30,160 bases of DNA from W1P20-047 sp051878795 (GCA_051878795.1 JBJEKU010000003.1:1-30160); one strand, 5' to 3'. Shown: positions 14,926-23,041, numbered from the stretch's first letter. The notes: generated from the sequence alone by a model not told the origin. Numbers and translations: made by a program.

Positions 14926-15723
14926 TTATTCCTCTTCCAAGGCAGCCAGGATCTCGTCGGTGAGGTCCATGGTGTGGTAGACGGCCTGGAGGTCTTCCAG
15001 CTCTTCCAGACGGTCGACCAGGCGCAGGACCTTCTTTGCGTCGCTGACGGAGACGGCGGTGGGAGTAGTGGGAACCATGACGAATTCTGCGCCCTTGGTT
15101 TCGACGCCCTGTTCTTCCAGGCCGTTCTTAACAGCCATCAGGTCGGTGGGAGCGGTGTAGACGACCCATTCGTCTTCAGCATCCTCGTAGTCGGTGCCGC
15201 CGGCTTCGGCGACGACCATCATGAACTCGTCCTCGTCGACGGCGTTTTCCTTGTCGGCGACCTTCTTGTCCTCGCTCTTGATGATCTTCTCGACCAGGAT
15301 CTGGCCCTTGCGCTCGAACTGGAAGGCAACCGATCCGCTGGTGCCCAGGTTACCGCCAGCATGGGAGAATGCGGAGCGGACGTCGGCTGCGGTACGGTTG
15401 ACGTTGTCGGTCAGAGCCTCGCAGTAGATGGCGATGCCGCAGGGACCATAGCCTTCGTAGACCTTGCTCTCGTAGTTGGCAGCGTCCTTGCCGGCGCCGA
15501 ATGCCTTGTCGATAGCGGTCTTGATCTTGTCCTTAGGCAGGGAGTTCGCCTTTGCCTTTTCGATTGCAGCAGCGAGGGATGCGTTGTTTTCGGGGTTGGG
15601 GTCGCCGCCCTCCTTGGCTGCCACCGTGATGTTACGAGACAGCTTGCCGAACAACGCAGAGCGCTTCGCATCCTGTGCAGCTTTACGATGCTTGGTAGTT
15701 GCCCATTTAGAATGCCCTGACAT
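14926..15723 (-). CDS. yebC: YebC/PmpR family protein
   Basis: This 265-aa protein belongs to the conserved YebC family, described in different bacteria as a DNA-binding regulator or a ribosome-associated factor that helps translate difficult (for example proline-rich) stretches. The N-terminal signature MSGHSKWATTKHRKAAQDAKR is complete, followed by FGKLSRNITVAAKEGG, the YEGYGPCGIAIYCEALTDN segment and NLGTSGSVAFQF. The length is slightly above the usual 240-250, because of an acidic loop near SEDKKVADKENAVDEDEF. The ribosome site is weak (GAAAGAAG). It lies 123 bp after moaC and is followed by a strong terminator. Confidence 0.93.
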   Translation of the reverse strand: MSGHSKWATTKHRKAAQDAKRSALFGKLSRNITVAAKEGGDPNPENNASLAAAIEKAKANSLPKDKIKTAIDKAFGAGKDAANYESKVYEGYGPCGIAIYCEALTDNVNRTAADVRSAFSHAGGNLGTSGSVAFQFERKGQILVEKIIKSEDKKVADKENAVDEDEFMMVVAEAGGTDYEDAEDEWVVYTAPTDLMAVKNGLEEQGVETKGAEFVMVPTTPTAVSVSDAKKVLRLVDRLEELEDLQAVYHTMDLTDEILAALEEE

Positions 15724-15767
15724 ATTGCTTCTTTCGTCGAACTGGTCTTGATGTATCTGTGGTAGTA

Positions 15768-15813
15768 GCCGGCTGAAGCCGACCGCAACTTGTTAAGTCT
15801 ATCACACAACAAG
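15768..15813 (-). promoter_or_regulatory. yebC leader: dyad over a possible promoter, and a hairpin
   Basis: CTTGTT (15789-15794) and AACAAG (15808-15813) form a 6-bp inverted repeat around a weak -10-like TAGACT on the minus strand. Downstream, GTCGGCT/AGCCGGC (15783-15777 with 15774-15768) makes a compact hairpin in the leader RNA. This is the only space for a yebC promoter after moaC. Confidence 0.3.
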
Positions 15814-15846
15814 CCGGCATCATGCGGGGAAAGCCGCTTCCTTGCC

Positions 15847-16341
15847 CTACTCTCGCACCCAAAGGCCGGATTTTCCGCCTTCCTTGCGCAGCAGGCGGAT
15901 CTCGCCGATCTGCATGCCGCGGTCCATCGCCTTGCACATGTCGTAGATGGTCAAGCACGCGATACTTGCCGCCGTGAGCGCCTCCATCTCGATGCCCGTC
16001 TTGCCGGTCACGCCGCAGGTGGCCTGCACGCGGATTCCCACCAAGCCGTCTTCGCGCTCGCCTGCATGCACGAGCTCGCATTCCACCTGGGCCTTGGTGA
16101 TGAGCAGCGGATGGCACATGGGAATGAGCGAAAAAGTCTGCTTCGCGGCCATCACGCCCGCCACCCTGGCACAGGCGAGCACGTCGCCCTTCGATGCAGT
16201 GCCGTCCACGATCGCGGCCAAGGTTCCCGGATCCATGGAAATGAAACCCTCCGCCACGGCGATGCGCTTCGTGTCGTCCTTCAACCCCACGTCCACCATA
16301 CGGACCTGGCCCTTTTCGTCGATATGGGTGAGCTTTTCCAT
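15847..16341 (-). CDS. moaC: Cyclic pyranopterin monophosphate synthase
   Basis: This 164-aa enzyme acts with MoaA in the first step of molybdenum cofactor synthesis, turning the MoaA product into cyclic pyranopterin monophosphate. Family motifs are HIDEKGQVRMVDVG, KGDVLACARVAGVMAAKQT, LIPMCHPLLITK and GVTGKTGIEMEALTAAS, including the catalytic Lys and the conserved His and Asp positions. The ATG at 16339-16341 (MEKLTHID) is chosen because GAGGAGGGG lies just before it and the family begins here. It follows moaA after a 174-bp structured gap, presumably in the same transcript as modABC-moaA. Confidence 0.95.
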   Translation of the reverse strand: MEKLTHIDEKGQVRMVDVGLKDDTKRIAVAEGFISMDPGTLAAIVDGTASKGDVLACARVAGVMAAKQTFSLIPMCHPLLITKAQVECELVHAGEREDGLVGIRVQATCGVTGKTGIEMEALTAASIACLTIYDMCKAMDRGMQIGEIRLLRKEGGKSGLWVRE

Positions 16342-16515
16342 AACCCCTCCTCGCTTTTCCATTGCCGTACGGATGCCTTCCAGGGCACCCTGGCAGAACC
16401 GACTGCCCTTCCCTTGCGAAGGCGGAACCCGACGAAGGCACGGCCCCTGCCGACACCTGCATCGCTTCTGCAAGTACGCACCCTGGTTTGCGCGCTGCAC
16501 GAAGGACGAAACTCC
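16342..16515 (-). other. Structured moaA-moaC intergenic leader
   Basis: These 174 bp hold no gene. The minus-strand RNA can form several hairpins: CCAGGG-UG-CCCUGG (16380-16393), GGCAG-N6-CUGCC just upstream of it, and CCGUACGG near the moaC ribosome site. This is more structure than a simple spacer needs, so a cis-acting RNA, for example responding to molybdenum cofactor, is possible. I could not match it to the known Moco RNA motif by eye. Confidence 0.3.
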
Positions 16516-17523
16516 CTAGCCGCCTATCCGGTTCATGTTCGTGCTGGTCGCATGGGCGCTGCTTGGATTCCCATGCTCTTCGGGCTTCATGCGCAGGGCA
16601 TGGGCCAAAACCTCGCGCACCGCATCGTCGCTGCCGCAGCGCAGCGCCTCGCGCACATCCAGCTCCTCATCGGAGAACAAGCAGGGACGGATCTTGCCCA
16701 TGGAGGTTACGCGGATGCGGTTGCACTCACCGCAGAAGTGGCGCGAGAGGGGGGAAATGAAACCCACGGTACCCCGTGCCCCGGGAAACTCGAAGTAGCG
16801 CGCAGGACCGGCGCCTTCGGGGCTGCCCCCTGCAGGGACCAGCCCCTCCACGCCTTCGTCCAAAGCGCGGCGGTTGATCCGCTCCCTGATCTGATCGCAG
16901 CTCACCACCTCTTCGGGGCCCCAACCGCAACCGCAGACGCCGGAGGAATCCCCGACCGGCATGTACTCGATGAAACGCACATGGAGGGGACGGTCGACCG
17001 AAAGCCGCGCGAAGGTCCAGAAATCCTGGTCCAGGCTGCGCACGGCGACTGCGTTGATCTTCACGGGGGAGAAACCCGCCTCCAGAGACGATTCGATTCC
17101 CGCTATTGCGGATGTGATATCTCCACCGCGGGTGATCTGGCGGTACTGCACCGCATCGAGGGTGTCGAGCGAGATGTTCACGCGCCGCAGCCCCGCTTGC
17201 TTCAAATCGGCGGCATAGCGTGGGAGCAGGATGCCGTTCGTGGTCAGGGATACGTCCTTGATTCCCGGAGTAGATGCGATGGCCGCAACCAAGTCGACCA
17301 CACCACGGCGAACCAGGGGCTCGCCCCCAGTCAGGCGGATGCGCTCCACCCCCATCTGGGCAGCGATACGCACCAGGCGCTCTATTTCGGAAAGGCGCAG
17401 GATCCGGTCATGCGGGACCTGGACGATGCCCTCTGCCGGCATGCAGTAGATGCAGCGCAGATTGCAGCGATCGGTCAGCGAGATGCGCATGTAGTCGATC
17501 CTGCGGCCGTGCCCGTCCCTCAT
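16516..17523 (-). CDS. moaA: GTP 3',8-cyclase (radical SAM, molybdenum cofactor synthesis)
   Basis: This 335-aa radical SAM enzyme converts GTP to 3',8-cyclo-GTP. The N-terminal SAM cluster is CNLRCIYC (C20, C24, C27), followed by IRLTGGEPLVRR. The second, GTP-binding 4Fe-4S cluster is the C-x2-C-x13-C set C264, C267, C281 (CGECNRIRV...RPC). The essential C-terminal Gly-Gly is present as the last two residues (NRIGG). The ATG at 17521-17523 is preferred to a GTG just before it because AAAGGAG is then 6 nt away. It begins 43 bp after modC, so molybdate uptake and cofactor synthesis look co-transcribed. Confidence 0.96.
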   Translation of the reverse strand: MRDGHGRRIDYMRISLTDRCNLRCIYCMPAEGIVQVPHDRILRLSEIERLVRIAAQMGVERIRLTGGEPLVRRGVVDLVAAIASTPGIKDVSLTTNGILLPRYAADLKQAGLRRVNISLDTLDAVQYRQITRGGDITSAIAGIESSLEAGFSPVKINAVAVRSLDQDFWTFARLSVDRPLHVRFIEYMPVGDSSGVCGCGWGPEEVVSCDQIRERINRRALDEGVEGLVPAGGSPEGAGPARYFEFPGARGTVGFISPLSRHFCGECNRIRVTSMGKIRPCLFSDEELDVREALRCGSDDAVREVLAHALRMKPEEHGNPSSAHATSTNMNRIGG

Positions 17524-17565
17524 CACCCGCTCCTTTCCACATCATGGATACCGCCGTACGATTGA

Positions 17566-18672
17566 TCACTCGCACGCAAGGTAGATTCTATCTGGTCGCA
17601 GATACACCAACACCTCATCCCCGGCTTGCGGTAGGGGAAATTCCCTTTCCTGCAGCAGATCGATGCGCCAGATCAGGCTCTGATGCAGGGAATGCATGCT
17701 GCCCCATTCCTCCTTGTTCCCATCAGCGTGCCTGCAATCGAGGAAACCGAGTATCACCGTGCGGTCGAAACGCGAATCGCTCGCACGGTCGACACGCATC
17801 CGGAACACGTTCTCGCCCGGTTCGGAGACCTGCTCGATACGGAACGCCCTCACCCCCGCATAGCGCACTCCTTCGGGAACGGGTTCGGCGCAGACGAGCT
17901 CTACCCCCCAGCGCGGGCAGTACACGCTGTTCGGACCGGTGCGCTCGGCATCGGTGACGTTCTTGCAGCCCGACAGCTTGAGCGCGGCAAGGCTGCTGGG
18001 GCGGTCCACCACCTCGCGCCCCGCGCCGATCTGCCGGATGCGGCCGTTGTCGACCACGGCGATGCTATCGCAGAAGCGCAAGGCCTCGTCGATATCGTGG
18101 CTTACGTACAGCACCGTTCCGGAAAATTCATCGAACAGGCCCGCCAGGTTCTGCTCGAGCAGGCCCTTCAGATGCGAATCAAGCGCGGAAAAGGGCTCGT
18201 CGAGCATGAGGATCTGCGGACGCGCAGCGAGCATGCGGGCGAGCGCCACGCGCTGCTGCTGGCCACCTGAAAGCTGCGAGGGGTAGCGCTTCCTGAAATG
18301 CCCCAAGTCGAAGCGGGCGAGCTCGTCTTCCACGATGCGGGCGCGTTCGGCCTTCTCTGCCTTAGGGTCGATACCCGCCGCCACATTCTGCTCCACCGTC
18401 AGGTTGGGGAAGAGCATGTAGTTCTGGAACAGCAGGGCGGTCTTGCGCTGCTGAGGCGTCAGGTTGATCCCCTCTTCCGAATCGAAGAAGACGGTGCCAT
18501 TGACCACGATGCGCCCCCCGTCGGGTTTTTCCACACCCGCGATACAGCGCATGATCAGGCTCTTCCCACAGCCCGAGGCACCCAAGAGGCCGAAGACCCC
18601 ATCACCCGTTTGGAAATCGACATCCAGGGAAAAGGACCCGAAATCCTTCTTGATCCTCGCCTGAAGGCTCAT
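17566..18672 (-). CDS. modC: Molybdate ABC transporter ATP-binding protein
   Basis: This 368-aa ATPase drives molybdate import. Walker A is GASGCGKS, the Q-loop is LLFQNYMLFPNLTVEQN, the ABC signature is LSGGQQQR, Walker B is ILMLDEPFSALD and the switch His is in YVSHDIDEA. Residues after about 235 form a C-terminal regulatory region in the place of the TOBE/MOP domain (ending VLVYLRPDRIYLACE); similarity to TOBE is only general. The ATG overlaps the modB stop as ATGA. It is followed 43 bp later by moaA. Sulfate or iron ABC ATPases look similar, but neighbours make molybdate (or tungstate) the likely substrate. Confidence 0.88.
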   Translation of the reverse strand: MSLQARIKKDFGSFSLDVDFQTGDGVFGLLGASGCGKSLIMRCIAGVEKPDGGRIVVNGTVFFDSEEGINLTPQQRKTALLFQNYMLFPNLTVEQNVAAGIDPKAEKAERARIVEDELARFDLGHFRKRYPSQLSGGQQQRVALARMLAARPQILMLDEPFSALDSHLKGLLEQNLAGLFDEFSGTVLYVSHDIDEALRFCDSIAVVDNGRIRQIGAGREVVDRPSSLAALKLSGCKNVTDAERTGPNSVYCPRWGVELVCAEPVPEGVRYAGVRAFRIEQVSEPGENVFRMRVDRASDSRFDRTVILGFLDCRHADGNKEEWGSMHSLHQSLIWRIDLLQEREFPLPQAGDEVLVYLRPDRIYLACE

Positions 18673-20045
18673 CGTCCGTTCGCCCCCTTCCTATAACCCG
18701 TTGCGCGGCGTCCCCACAGGTTTATGAACAGGATGACCGCGAAGCTGAACACCAGGATCACGGCCGTCCAGAACAGCGCCACCCCGGTATTGCCGTTCAT
18801 CCACTCGAAGTAGATGGCGATGGGGATGGTCCTGGTGATTCCCAGATAATTGCCGGCAAGGAACAGGGTCGCCCCGAACTCCCCCAATGCACGGGCAAAG
18901 GCCAGCACCGTTCCCGCTGCGATGCTGCTCCACGAAAGCGGCAGCATGAGCCTGAAGAAGATGCGCGCATCGCTCCATCCCAAGGTACGTGCCGCATCCA
19001 GCATATTGGGATCGAGGCTTTCGAAGGCACCGCGGGCGCTGCGGTACATGAGCGGGAAGGACACCACCACGGCGGCAATCACCGTGGAAACCCAGCTGAA
19101 CACAAGCGGGAAGCCCACCTCGATGAACCAGCTGCCCACAGGCGTGTTCTTCCCCAAAAGCAAGAGCAACAGGAAGCCGCACACCGTTGGGGGCAGCACC
19201 ATAGGGATGGTGAAGATGGCATCCGCCACATCGCGCACGCGCGGGGGACAGCGCAGCGACCACCATGCTGCGAGCAGACCCAGCACGAACACGATGACGA
19301 TCGCGGTAAGCGAGGTCTTCAGAGTCACCCAGAGGGGCGAGAAGTTCACCGTCTTCAAAAAGGAAAGGCATTTGTCGATTGCAGACGGCTCTTCGGCAAT
19401 CTGTGCCTGGCCTGGATCGACCGCACTCGCGAAGCATGCATGGGTGATATCCACGTAGACGGGATTCGCCGGATCGGTGGCATCGCTTCCATCGGCTCCC
19501 TCGACGGTATCGTAGAAGAACCCTTCCTTCAGCTCCCGCCCGAAGGAGAAAACCACTCCGTCTATCTGGACCGAATCCTCGCCCGTGAACACCCATTCGT
19601 CTTCCAGGGCGATCAGGGCCCCGCCGTTGGCATTCGCTCGGTCGAGCGCGTCGAGACAGGCCTGCAGGGTTGCGGTATCCCCAGGATCCGATACATCTAT
19701 CCCGAACGAAACCGCCGCATCTTCGGGAACATGGACCACTACCAGACCCTCGGTTGCGATGAGGGATATCTGCGACGGATCGGCGCCCGCGAGAAAATGG
19801 TAGCCATAGGATTTCCCGCCCACAGGCGCGCTCGAGCCCACCTGTGCGCGGCTGAAGCCTTCGAGCGCAAAGGAGGCACCCTGCTCGTAGGCCGCGTCGC
19901 CTTCCGCCGAAACCGCAAGCTCCCCTTCGCCCTGCGTTCCGGAATCAGGATCCTGCGCGAAGGCGGGCAGGGGAAGGACCAGGGCAAGAAGCCAAAGAGC
20001 CATCGCCAGAACCGCAACTGCCGAACGCTTGATTGTCAGGGCCAC
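18669..20045 (-). CDS. modB: Molybdate ABC transporter permease with N-terminal extracytoplasmic extension
   Basis: This is a 458-aa membrane protein, twice the usual ModB length (about 225 aa). Residues from about 235 to the end are a full permease, with IFTIPMVLPPTVCGF, SFPLMYRSARGAFESLD and the ATPase-coupling loop ARALGEFGATLFLAGN. Residues 1-30 look like a signal peptide (hydrophobic core ending PLPAFA). Residues 31-235 are an acidic region outside the membrane that I do not recognise. The start is a GTG; GGAAAGGCGG lies upstream at a slightly long distance. It is separated from modA by 75 bp containing a terminator-like hairpin and overlaps modC by 4 bp. No frameshift is visible between the two parts, so this is a true fusion. 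Confidence 0.85.
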   Translation of the reverse strand: MALTIKRSAVAVLAMALWLLALVLPLPAFAQDPDSGTQGEGELAVSAEGDAAYEQGASFALEGFSRAQVGSSAPVGGKSYGYHFLAGADPSQISLIATEGLVVVHVPEDAAVSFGIDVSDPGDTATLQACLDALDRANANGGALIALEDEWVFTGEDSVQIDGVVFSFGRELKEGFFYDTVEGADGSDATDPANPVYVDITHACFASAVDPGQAQIAEEPSAIDKCLSFLKTVNFSPLWVTLKTSLTAIVIVFVLGLLAAWWSLRCPPRVRDVADAIFTIPMVLPPTVCGFLLLLLLGKNTPVGSWFIEVGFPLVFSWVSTVIAAVVVSFPLMYRSARGAFESLDPNMLDAARTLGWSDARIFFRLMLPLSWSSIAAGTVLAFARALGEFGATLFLAGNYLGITRTIPIAIYFEWMNGNTGVALFWTAVILVFSFAVILFINLWGRRATGYRKGANGR

Positions 20046-20065
20046 CTTTCAAAACCGCCTTTCCA

Positions 20066-20095
20066 TGAAAAGGGGCGGCGATACCGCCGCCCCTT
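20066..20095 (-). terminator. Attenuator-like hairpin between modA and modB
   Basis: AAGGGGCGGCG (20070-20080) pairs perfectly with CGCCGCCCCTT (20085-20095) across 4 nt. The minus-strand RNA continues UUC, giving a short U-run. Partial termination here would yield more binding protein (ModA) than permease, as is usual for ABC importers. Confidence 0.65.
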
Positions 20096-20119
20096 CGTTT
20101 TCCGAATAAACAAGCGCGC

Positions 20120-21019
20120 TTATTCTGCTGCGAGCTCGAAGCCCCACTTCTCCCAGATCTGGGCAGCTGCGGGATCTTCCGCGCACCAGGTCAGGAAATC
20201 CTGGGCAGCCTGGGCGTTCGCAGAGTCGCTGCAAACGCTTGCAGGATAGACGATGTTCTTATGGGTGTCGGCGGGAACCACTCCCACTACCTTCACGCCG
20301 CCGAATCGATATACGTCCGAAGTGTACACGAATGCCACATCGACATCGCCGCTTTCGGCATGGCTGCAGACATTGCCGACGGAGGCGTCGGTGACAACCT
20401 TGCCCTCGAGCGGGGTTCCGGCATAGGCATCGGTGCCGTCGGCCTTGCCTTCGCTATCGGAACCAGTTGCGCCGTTGGGATCGTTGAAGCATCCCACGGT
20501 GCTCAGAGACTGGTTCGCATAGTTGCCTGCAGGTACGGAATCGTCACCGACGCACACGGTGTATTCACCGGTTGCGATATCGTCCAAAGTCAGTTCGTCG
20601 ATGCTGTCATTATCCTCGGCGGTGACCATGACCAAATCGTTCACGAACAGGTTGAACCTGGTTTCGGGATCGACATAGCCTTCGGTTTCGGCATCATCCA
20701 TCTTACCCTTGGAGGCAGAAATCAGGATGTCCGCCTCGGAACCTGCAGCGAGCATCTCATTGAGCTCGCCGGAGCTCTTGTACTGGGTGTCCGCGAAGGT
20801 GACATTGGGATTGGTCTCGGTATAGGCTGCCTGGGCTTCCTCCATTGCCTTCGACAGCGAGTTCGCAGCGAAGATCTGCAGCTGCACGGATTCGCCGTTT
20901 TCCGCTTCCGCACCTTCCTGGGCGGAATCATCGGAAGAGCTGCTGCAGCCGAACATGAACATGCATGCAAGCGCGAGTCCGCAGGCGAGGGCGAAAAGCC
21001 TTCTCGTGTGTTTCTTCAT
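20120..21019 (-). CDS. modA: Molybdate ABC transporter substrate-binding lipoprotein
   Basis: This 299-aa lipoprotein captures molybdate or tungstate outside the cell. A signal peptide ends in the lipobox FMFGC, followed by a Ser/Asp/Glu-rich tether. The binding domain begins LQIFAANSLSKAMEE. It contains FADTQYKSSGELNEML, ADILISASKGKMDD, LVMVT and DVAFVYTSDV, all typical ModA positions. A Gly/Asp-rich insert (around DPNGATGSDSEGKADG) is longer than usual. The ATG at 21017-21019 is preferred over the preceding GTG because AAAGGA is then 5 nt away. Two tandem operators lie upstream (21071-21117). It is the first gene of the mod-moa unit. Confidence 0.92.
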   Translation of the reverse strand: MKKHTRRLFALACGLALACMFMFGCSSSSDDSAQEGAEAENGESVQLQIFAANSLSKAMEEAQAAYTETNPNVTFADTQYKSSGELNEMLAAGSEADILISASKGKMDDAETEGYVDPETRFNLFVNDLVMVTAEDNDSIDELTLDDIATGEYTVCVGDDSVPAGNYANQSLSTVGCFNDPNGATGSDSEGKADGTDAYAGTPLEGKVVTDASVGNVCSHAESGDVDVAFVYTSDVYRFGGVKVVGVVPADTHKNIVYPASVCSDSANAQAAQDFLTWCAEDPAAAQIWEKWGFELAAE

Positions 21020-21070
21020 CACGATCCTTTCCTTATAACGGCTCCGGATAACCGGTATGCCGGACTCCTA

Positions 21071-21090
21071 TTATCCTCGTTCGAGTATAA
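21071..21090. promoter_or_regulatory. Operator-like 20-bp dyad, copy 1, upstream of modA
   Basis: TTATCCTCG-TT-CGAGTATAA is an inverted repeat with one mismatch. It shares the pattern TTATnCTCGnTnnAGnATAA with a second copy 27 bp further upstream. It lies 52 bp before the modA ATG, over the likely promoter (GATAAT and TATACT -10-like sequences are inside it). Confidence 0.6.
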
Positions 21091-21125
21091 AGGAATATTA
21101 TTCTCGCTTAAGAATAATATTCCTT
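21090..21125. promoter_or_regulatory. Operator-like dyad, copy 2: 15-bp perfect inverted repeat
   Basis: Two perfect 15-bp arms (21090-21104 and 21111-21125) are separated by 6 bp. The inner 20 bp (21098-21117) match copy 1. The extent and symmetry suggest a dimeric repressor such as a ModE-type regulator, but the sequence is not the E. coli ModE box. A cruciform or RNA hairpin is also possible. Confidence 0.6.
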
Positions 21126-21142
21126 GAAATGCCTGCTTTTCC

Positions 21143-21180
21143 CGCAAAAGGAAGGGCGCCGCCCTAAACGGACGACGCCC
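21143..21180 (-). terminator. Intrinsic terminator of hisE-glmM
   Basis: GGGCGUCGUCC pairs with GGGCGGCGCCC in the minus-strand RNA (21180-21170 with 21164-21154, two G-U pairs, 5-nt loop), followed by UUCCUUUU. It lies 78 bp after the glmM stop and insulates the mod operators. Confidence 0.8.
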
Positions 21181-21258
21181 TGATTTCTTCTATCCGATTC
21201 TAAGCATCCGGCAGGCCATAGGCATCCGCAGCAAGCTGCTAGAAGGCTCGAACGCAGG

Positions 21259-22599
21259 TTATGCACCCAACTCCGCCGTCACCACGTCGGCAATGGCGGT
21301 CGCATGGCGCTTCGCCTCTTCTGCGGAAGCCGCTTCCACCATGACGCGGATCAAGGGCTCGGTGCCGCTCGCACGCACCAGCACGCGGCCGCTTTCGCCC
21401 ATTTCCTCTTCGGCTGCAACGATCGCTCTATGGATGGCAACGTTTCCCGCAACGGCGTCCTTGTCGGTCACGCGCACGTTGATGAGCTCCTGCGGGAAGC
21501 GCATCATCGCCGCCGCCGCGGTTTGCGCAGTGGAGTCGCCGCGGGTGATCGCGGCGAGGAACTGGCATGCAGTGACAAGGCCGTCTCCCGTGGTGTTGTA
21601 ATCAAGGAAGATGGTATGCCCGCTCTGCTCGCCGCCCAGCACGTAGCCGCCCTCGCGCATGCGCTCGAGAACGTGGCGGTCGCCCACTGCGGTCTGCTCG
21701 ACCTCGATACCCGCTTCGCGCATGGCATGCACGAAGCCCAGGTTGCACATGACGGTGGAAACGACGGTGTCTCCGCGCAGCAACCCGCGCTTCTTCAGGT
21801 CGATTGCGCAGGCCGCTTCAACCATGTCGCCATCGATATCGTTTCCGTGGGCATCCACGAACAGCACGCGGTCCGCATCGCCGTCATGGGCGATTCCCAC
21901 ATGGGCGCGGGTCTTGCATACCAGCTGGCGCAGGGGTTCCAGATAGGTGGAACCGCACTTCACGTTGATGTCGGTCCCGCAATAATCCTCGTTGATCACC
22001 ACGACCTCGGCACCCAGGCGACGCAGCGCCTCGGCACTCGCAACGGCAGCGGCACCATGGGCCACATCCAACGCAATACGCCAGGAAGAGAAATCGATCC
22101 CCTGGCTGCGCACGGTATCTACCGCATGCTCGATGTAGATTTCCACCGCATCCTCGACGGGCAGGACGGTGCCCACTTCGTCACCGCCGGGAAGCTCGTC
22201 GGCGGGGATGCCGCCTTCGCCCACGAAGGCCTCGATGCGATGCTCCAAATCGACGGGGAGCTTATAGCCTTCCCTGTCGAAGAATTTGATCCCGTTGTAT
22301 TCCGGGGGATTATGGGATGCGCTGATAACGACGCCGCCGTCGGCAACGAGCCGGCGGGTCAGCAAAGCCACGGCAGGCGTGGGAATGACGCCCAATTGCA
22401 GCACATTGCCGCCTGCGGACATGATGCCCGCGTTGAGCGCGGATTCCAGCATGTCGCCGGAAAGTCGCGTGTCCTTGCCCACCACGATGGTCTTGCCCAG
22501 GAAGCGAACAGCCGCCTGACCCAGCCTGAAGGCGATCTCGCAGGTCAGTTCCTTATTCGCTACACCGCGGGCACCATCGGTACCGAACAGCTTTGCCAT
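21259..22599 (-). CDS. glmM: Phosphoglucosamine mutase
   Basis: This 446-aa enzyme interconverts glucosamine-6-phosphate and glucosamine-1-phosphate for UDP-GlcNAc and peptidoglycan synthesis. The active-site loop ISASHNPPEYNGIKFF carries the phospho-Ser (S95). The metal loop is DGDADR, the sugar-binding loop is GGEQSGH, which favours GlmM over phosphomannomutase, and the phosphate-binding loop is RASGTEPLIRVM. The start MAKLFGTDGARG at 22597-22599 is the family start; a longer frame exists but AGGGGGAA lies just before this ATG. Its ATG overlaps the hisE stop as TAATG, so the two are translationally coupled. Confidence 0.96.
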   Translation of the reverse strand: MAKLFGTDGARGVANKELTCEIAFRLGQAAVRFLGKTIVVGKDTRLSGDMLESALNAGIMSAGGNVLQLGVIPTPAVALLTRRLVADGGVVISASHNPPEYNGIKFFDREGYKLPVDLEHRIEAFVGEGGIPADELPGGDEVGTVLPVEDAVEIYIEHAVDTVRSQGIDFSSWRIALDVAHGAAAVASAEALRRLGAEVVVINEDYCGTDINVKCGSTYLEPLRQLVCKTRAHVGIAHDGDADRVLFVDAHGNDIDGDMVEAACAIDLKKRGLLRGDTVVSTVMCNLGFVHAMREAGIEVEQTAVGDRHVLERMREGGYVLGGEQSGHTIFLDYNTTGDGLVTACQFLAAITRGDSTAQTAAAAMMRFPQELINVRVTDKDAVAGNVAIHRAIVAAEEEMGESGRVLVRASGTEPLIRVMVEAASAEEAKRHATAIADVVTAELGA

Positions 22600-22988
22600 T
22601 ACTTCCCCCTTTTCACGAATTCGCCATGCAGGCGGACAGCGCCTTCGGGGCGCTCTTCGTCGCACATGCGCATGTTCAGCTCTGCCGCGAATTCATCCAC
22701 GCTGATTCCGAAGCGTTCGAGCACCACCAGCAGGTGGTACACCACATCGGCGGCCTCGTAGCGAAGGTGGTCGGGTTCCCCGTCCTTCGCAGCAAGGGCC
22801 ACTTCGCCCGCTTCTTCCATCACCTTTTTCAACACGGTGTCGATATTACCGTTAAGCAGGCGATACGTATAGCTTTCCTCTCCCGCGTCCCTGCGCGCGG
22901 CGATTGTGGAAGCCAAGGCCTCCATCGTCGCCCCAATCTGGCTTGCAGGCGGATTCTGCCCTTCGGGCACGTAGGTCTTCTCGCTCAT
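22599..22988 (-). CDS. hisE: Phosphoribosyl-ATP pyrophosphatase
   Basis: This 129-aa all-alpha pyrophosphohydrolase performs the second step of histidine synthesis. The MazG-like core is clear: SYTYRLLNGNIDTVLKKV, the Mg-binding EEAGE and EAADVVYHLLVVL. An N-terminal extension of about 25 residues (SEKTYVPEGQNPPASQ) precedes the core. The ATG at 22986-22988 follows GAGGAAA. It is displaced about 9 kb from the rest of the his genes and coupled to glmM. It begins only 20 bp after the rpoC terminator, so no room remains for its own promoter there. Confidence 0.93.
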   Translation of the reverse strand: MSEKTYVPEGQNPPASQIGATMEALASTIAARRDAGEESYTYRLLNGNIDTVLKKVMEEAGEVALAAKDGEPDHLRYEAADVVYHLLVVLERFGISVDEFAAELNMRMCDEERPEGAVRLHGEFVKRGK

Positions 22989-23005
22989 CTTCGTTTCCTC
23001 TTCTT

Positions 23006-23041
23006 GAAGAAAAGCGGGGCGCCATTGCAACGCCCCGCCAA
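23006..23041 (-). terminator. Intrinsic terminator of rpoBC
   Basis: GCGGGGCG pairs with CGCCCCGC across a 9-nt loop (23014-23021 with 23031-23038), followed by UUUUCUU on the minus strand. It lies 21 bp after the rpoC stop and 20 bp before hisE, so hisE-glmM probably depends on readthrough or on a promoter inside rpoC. Confidence 0.8.
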
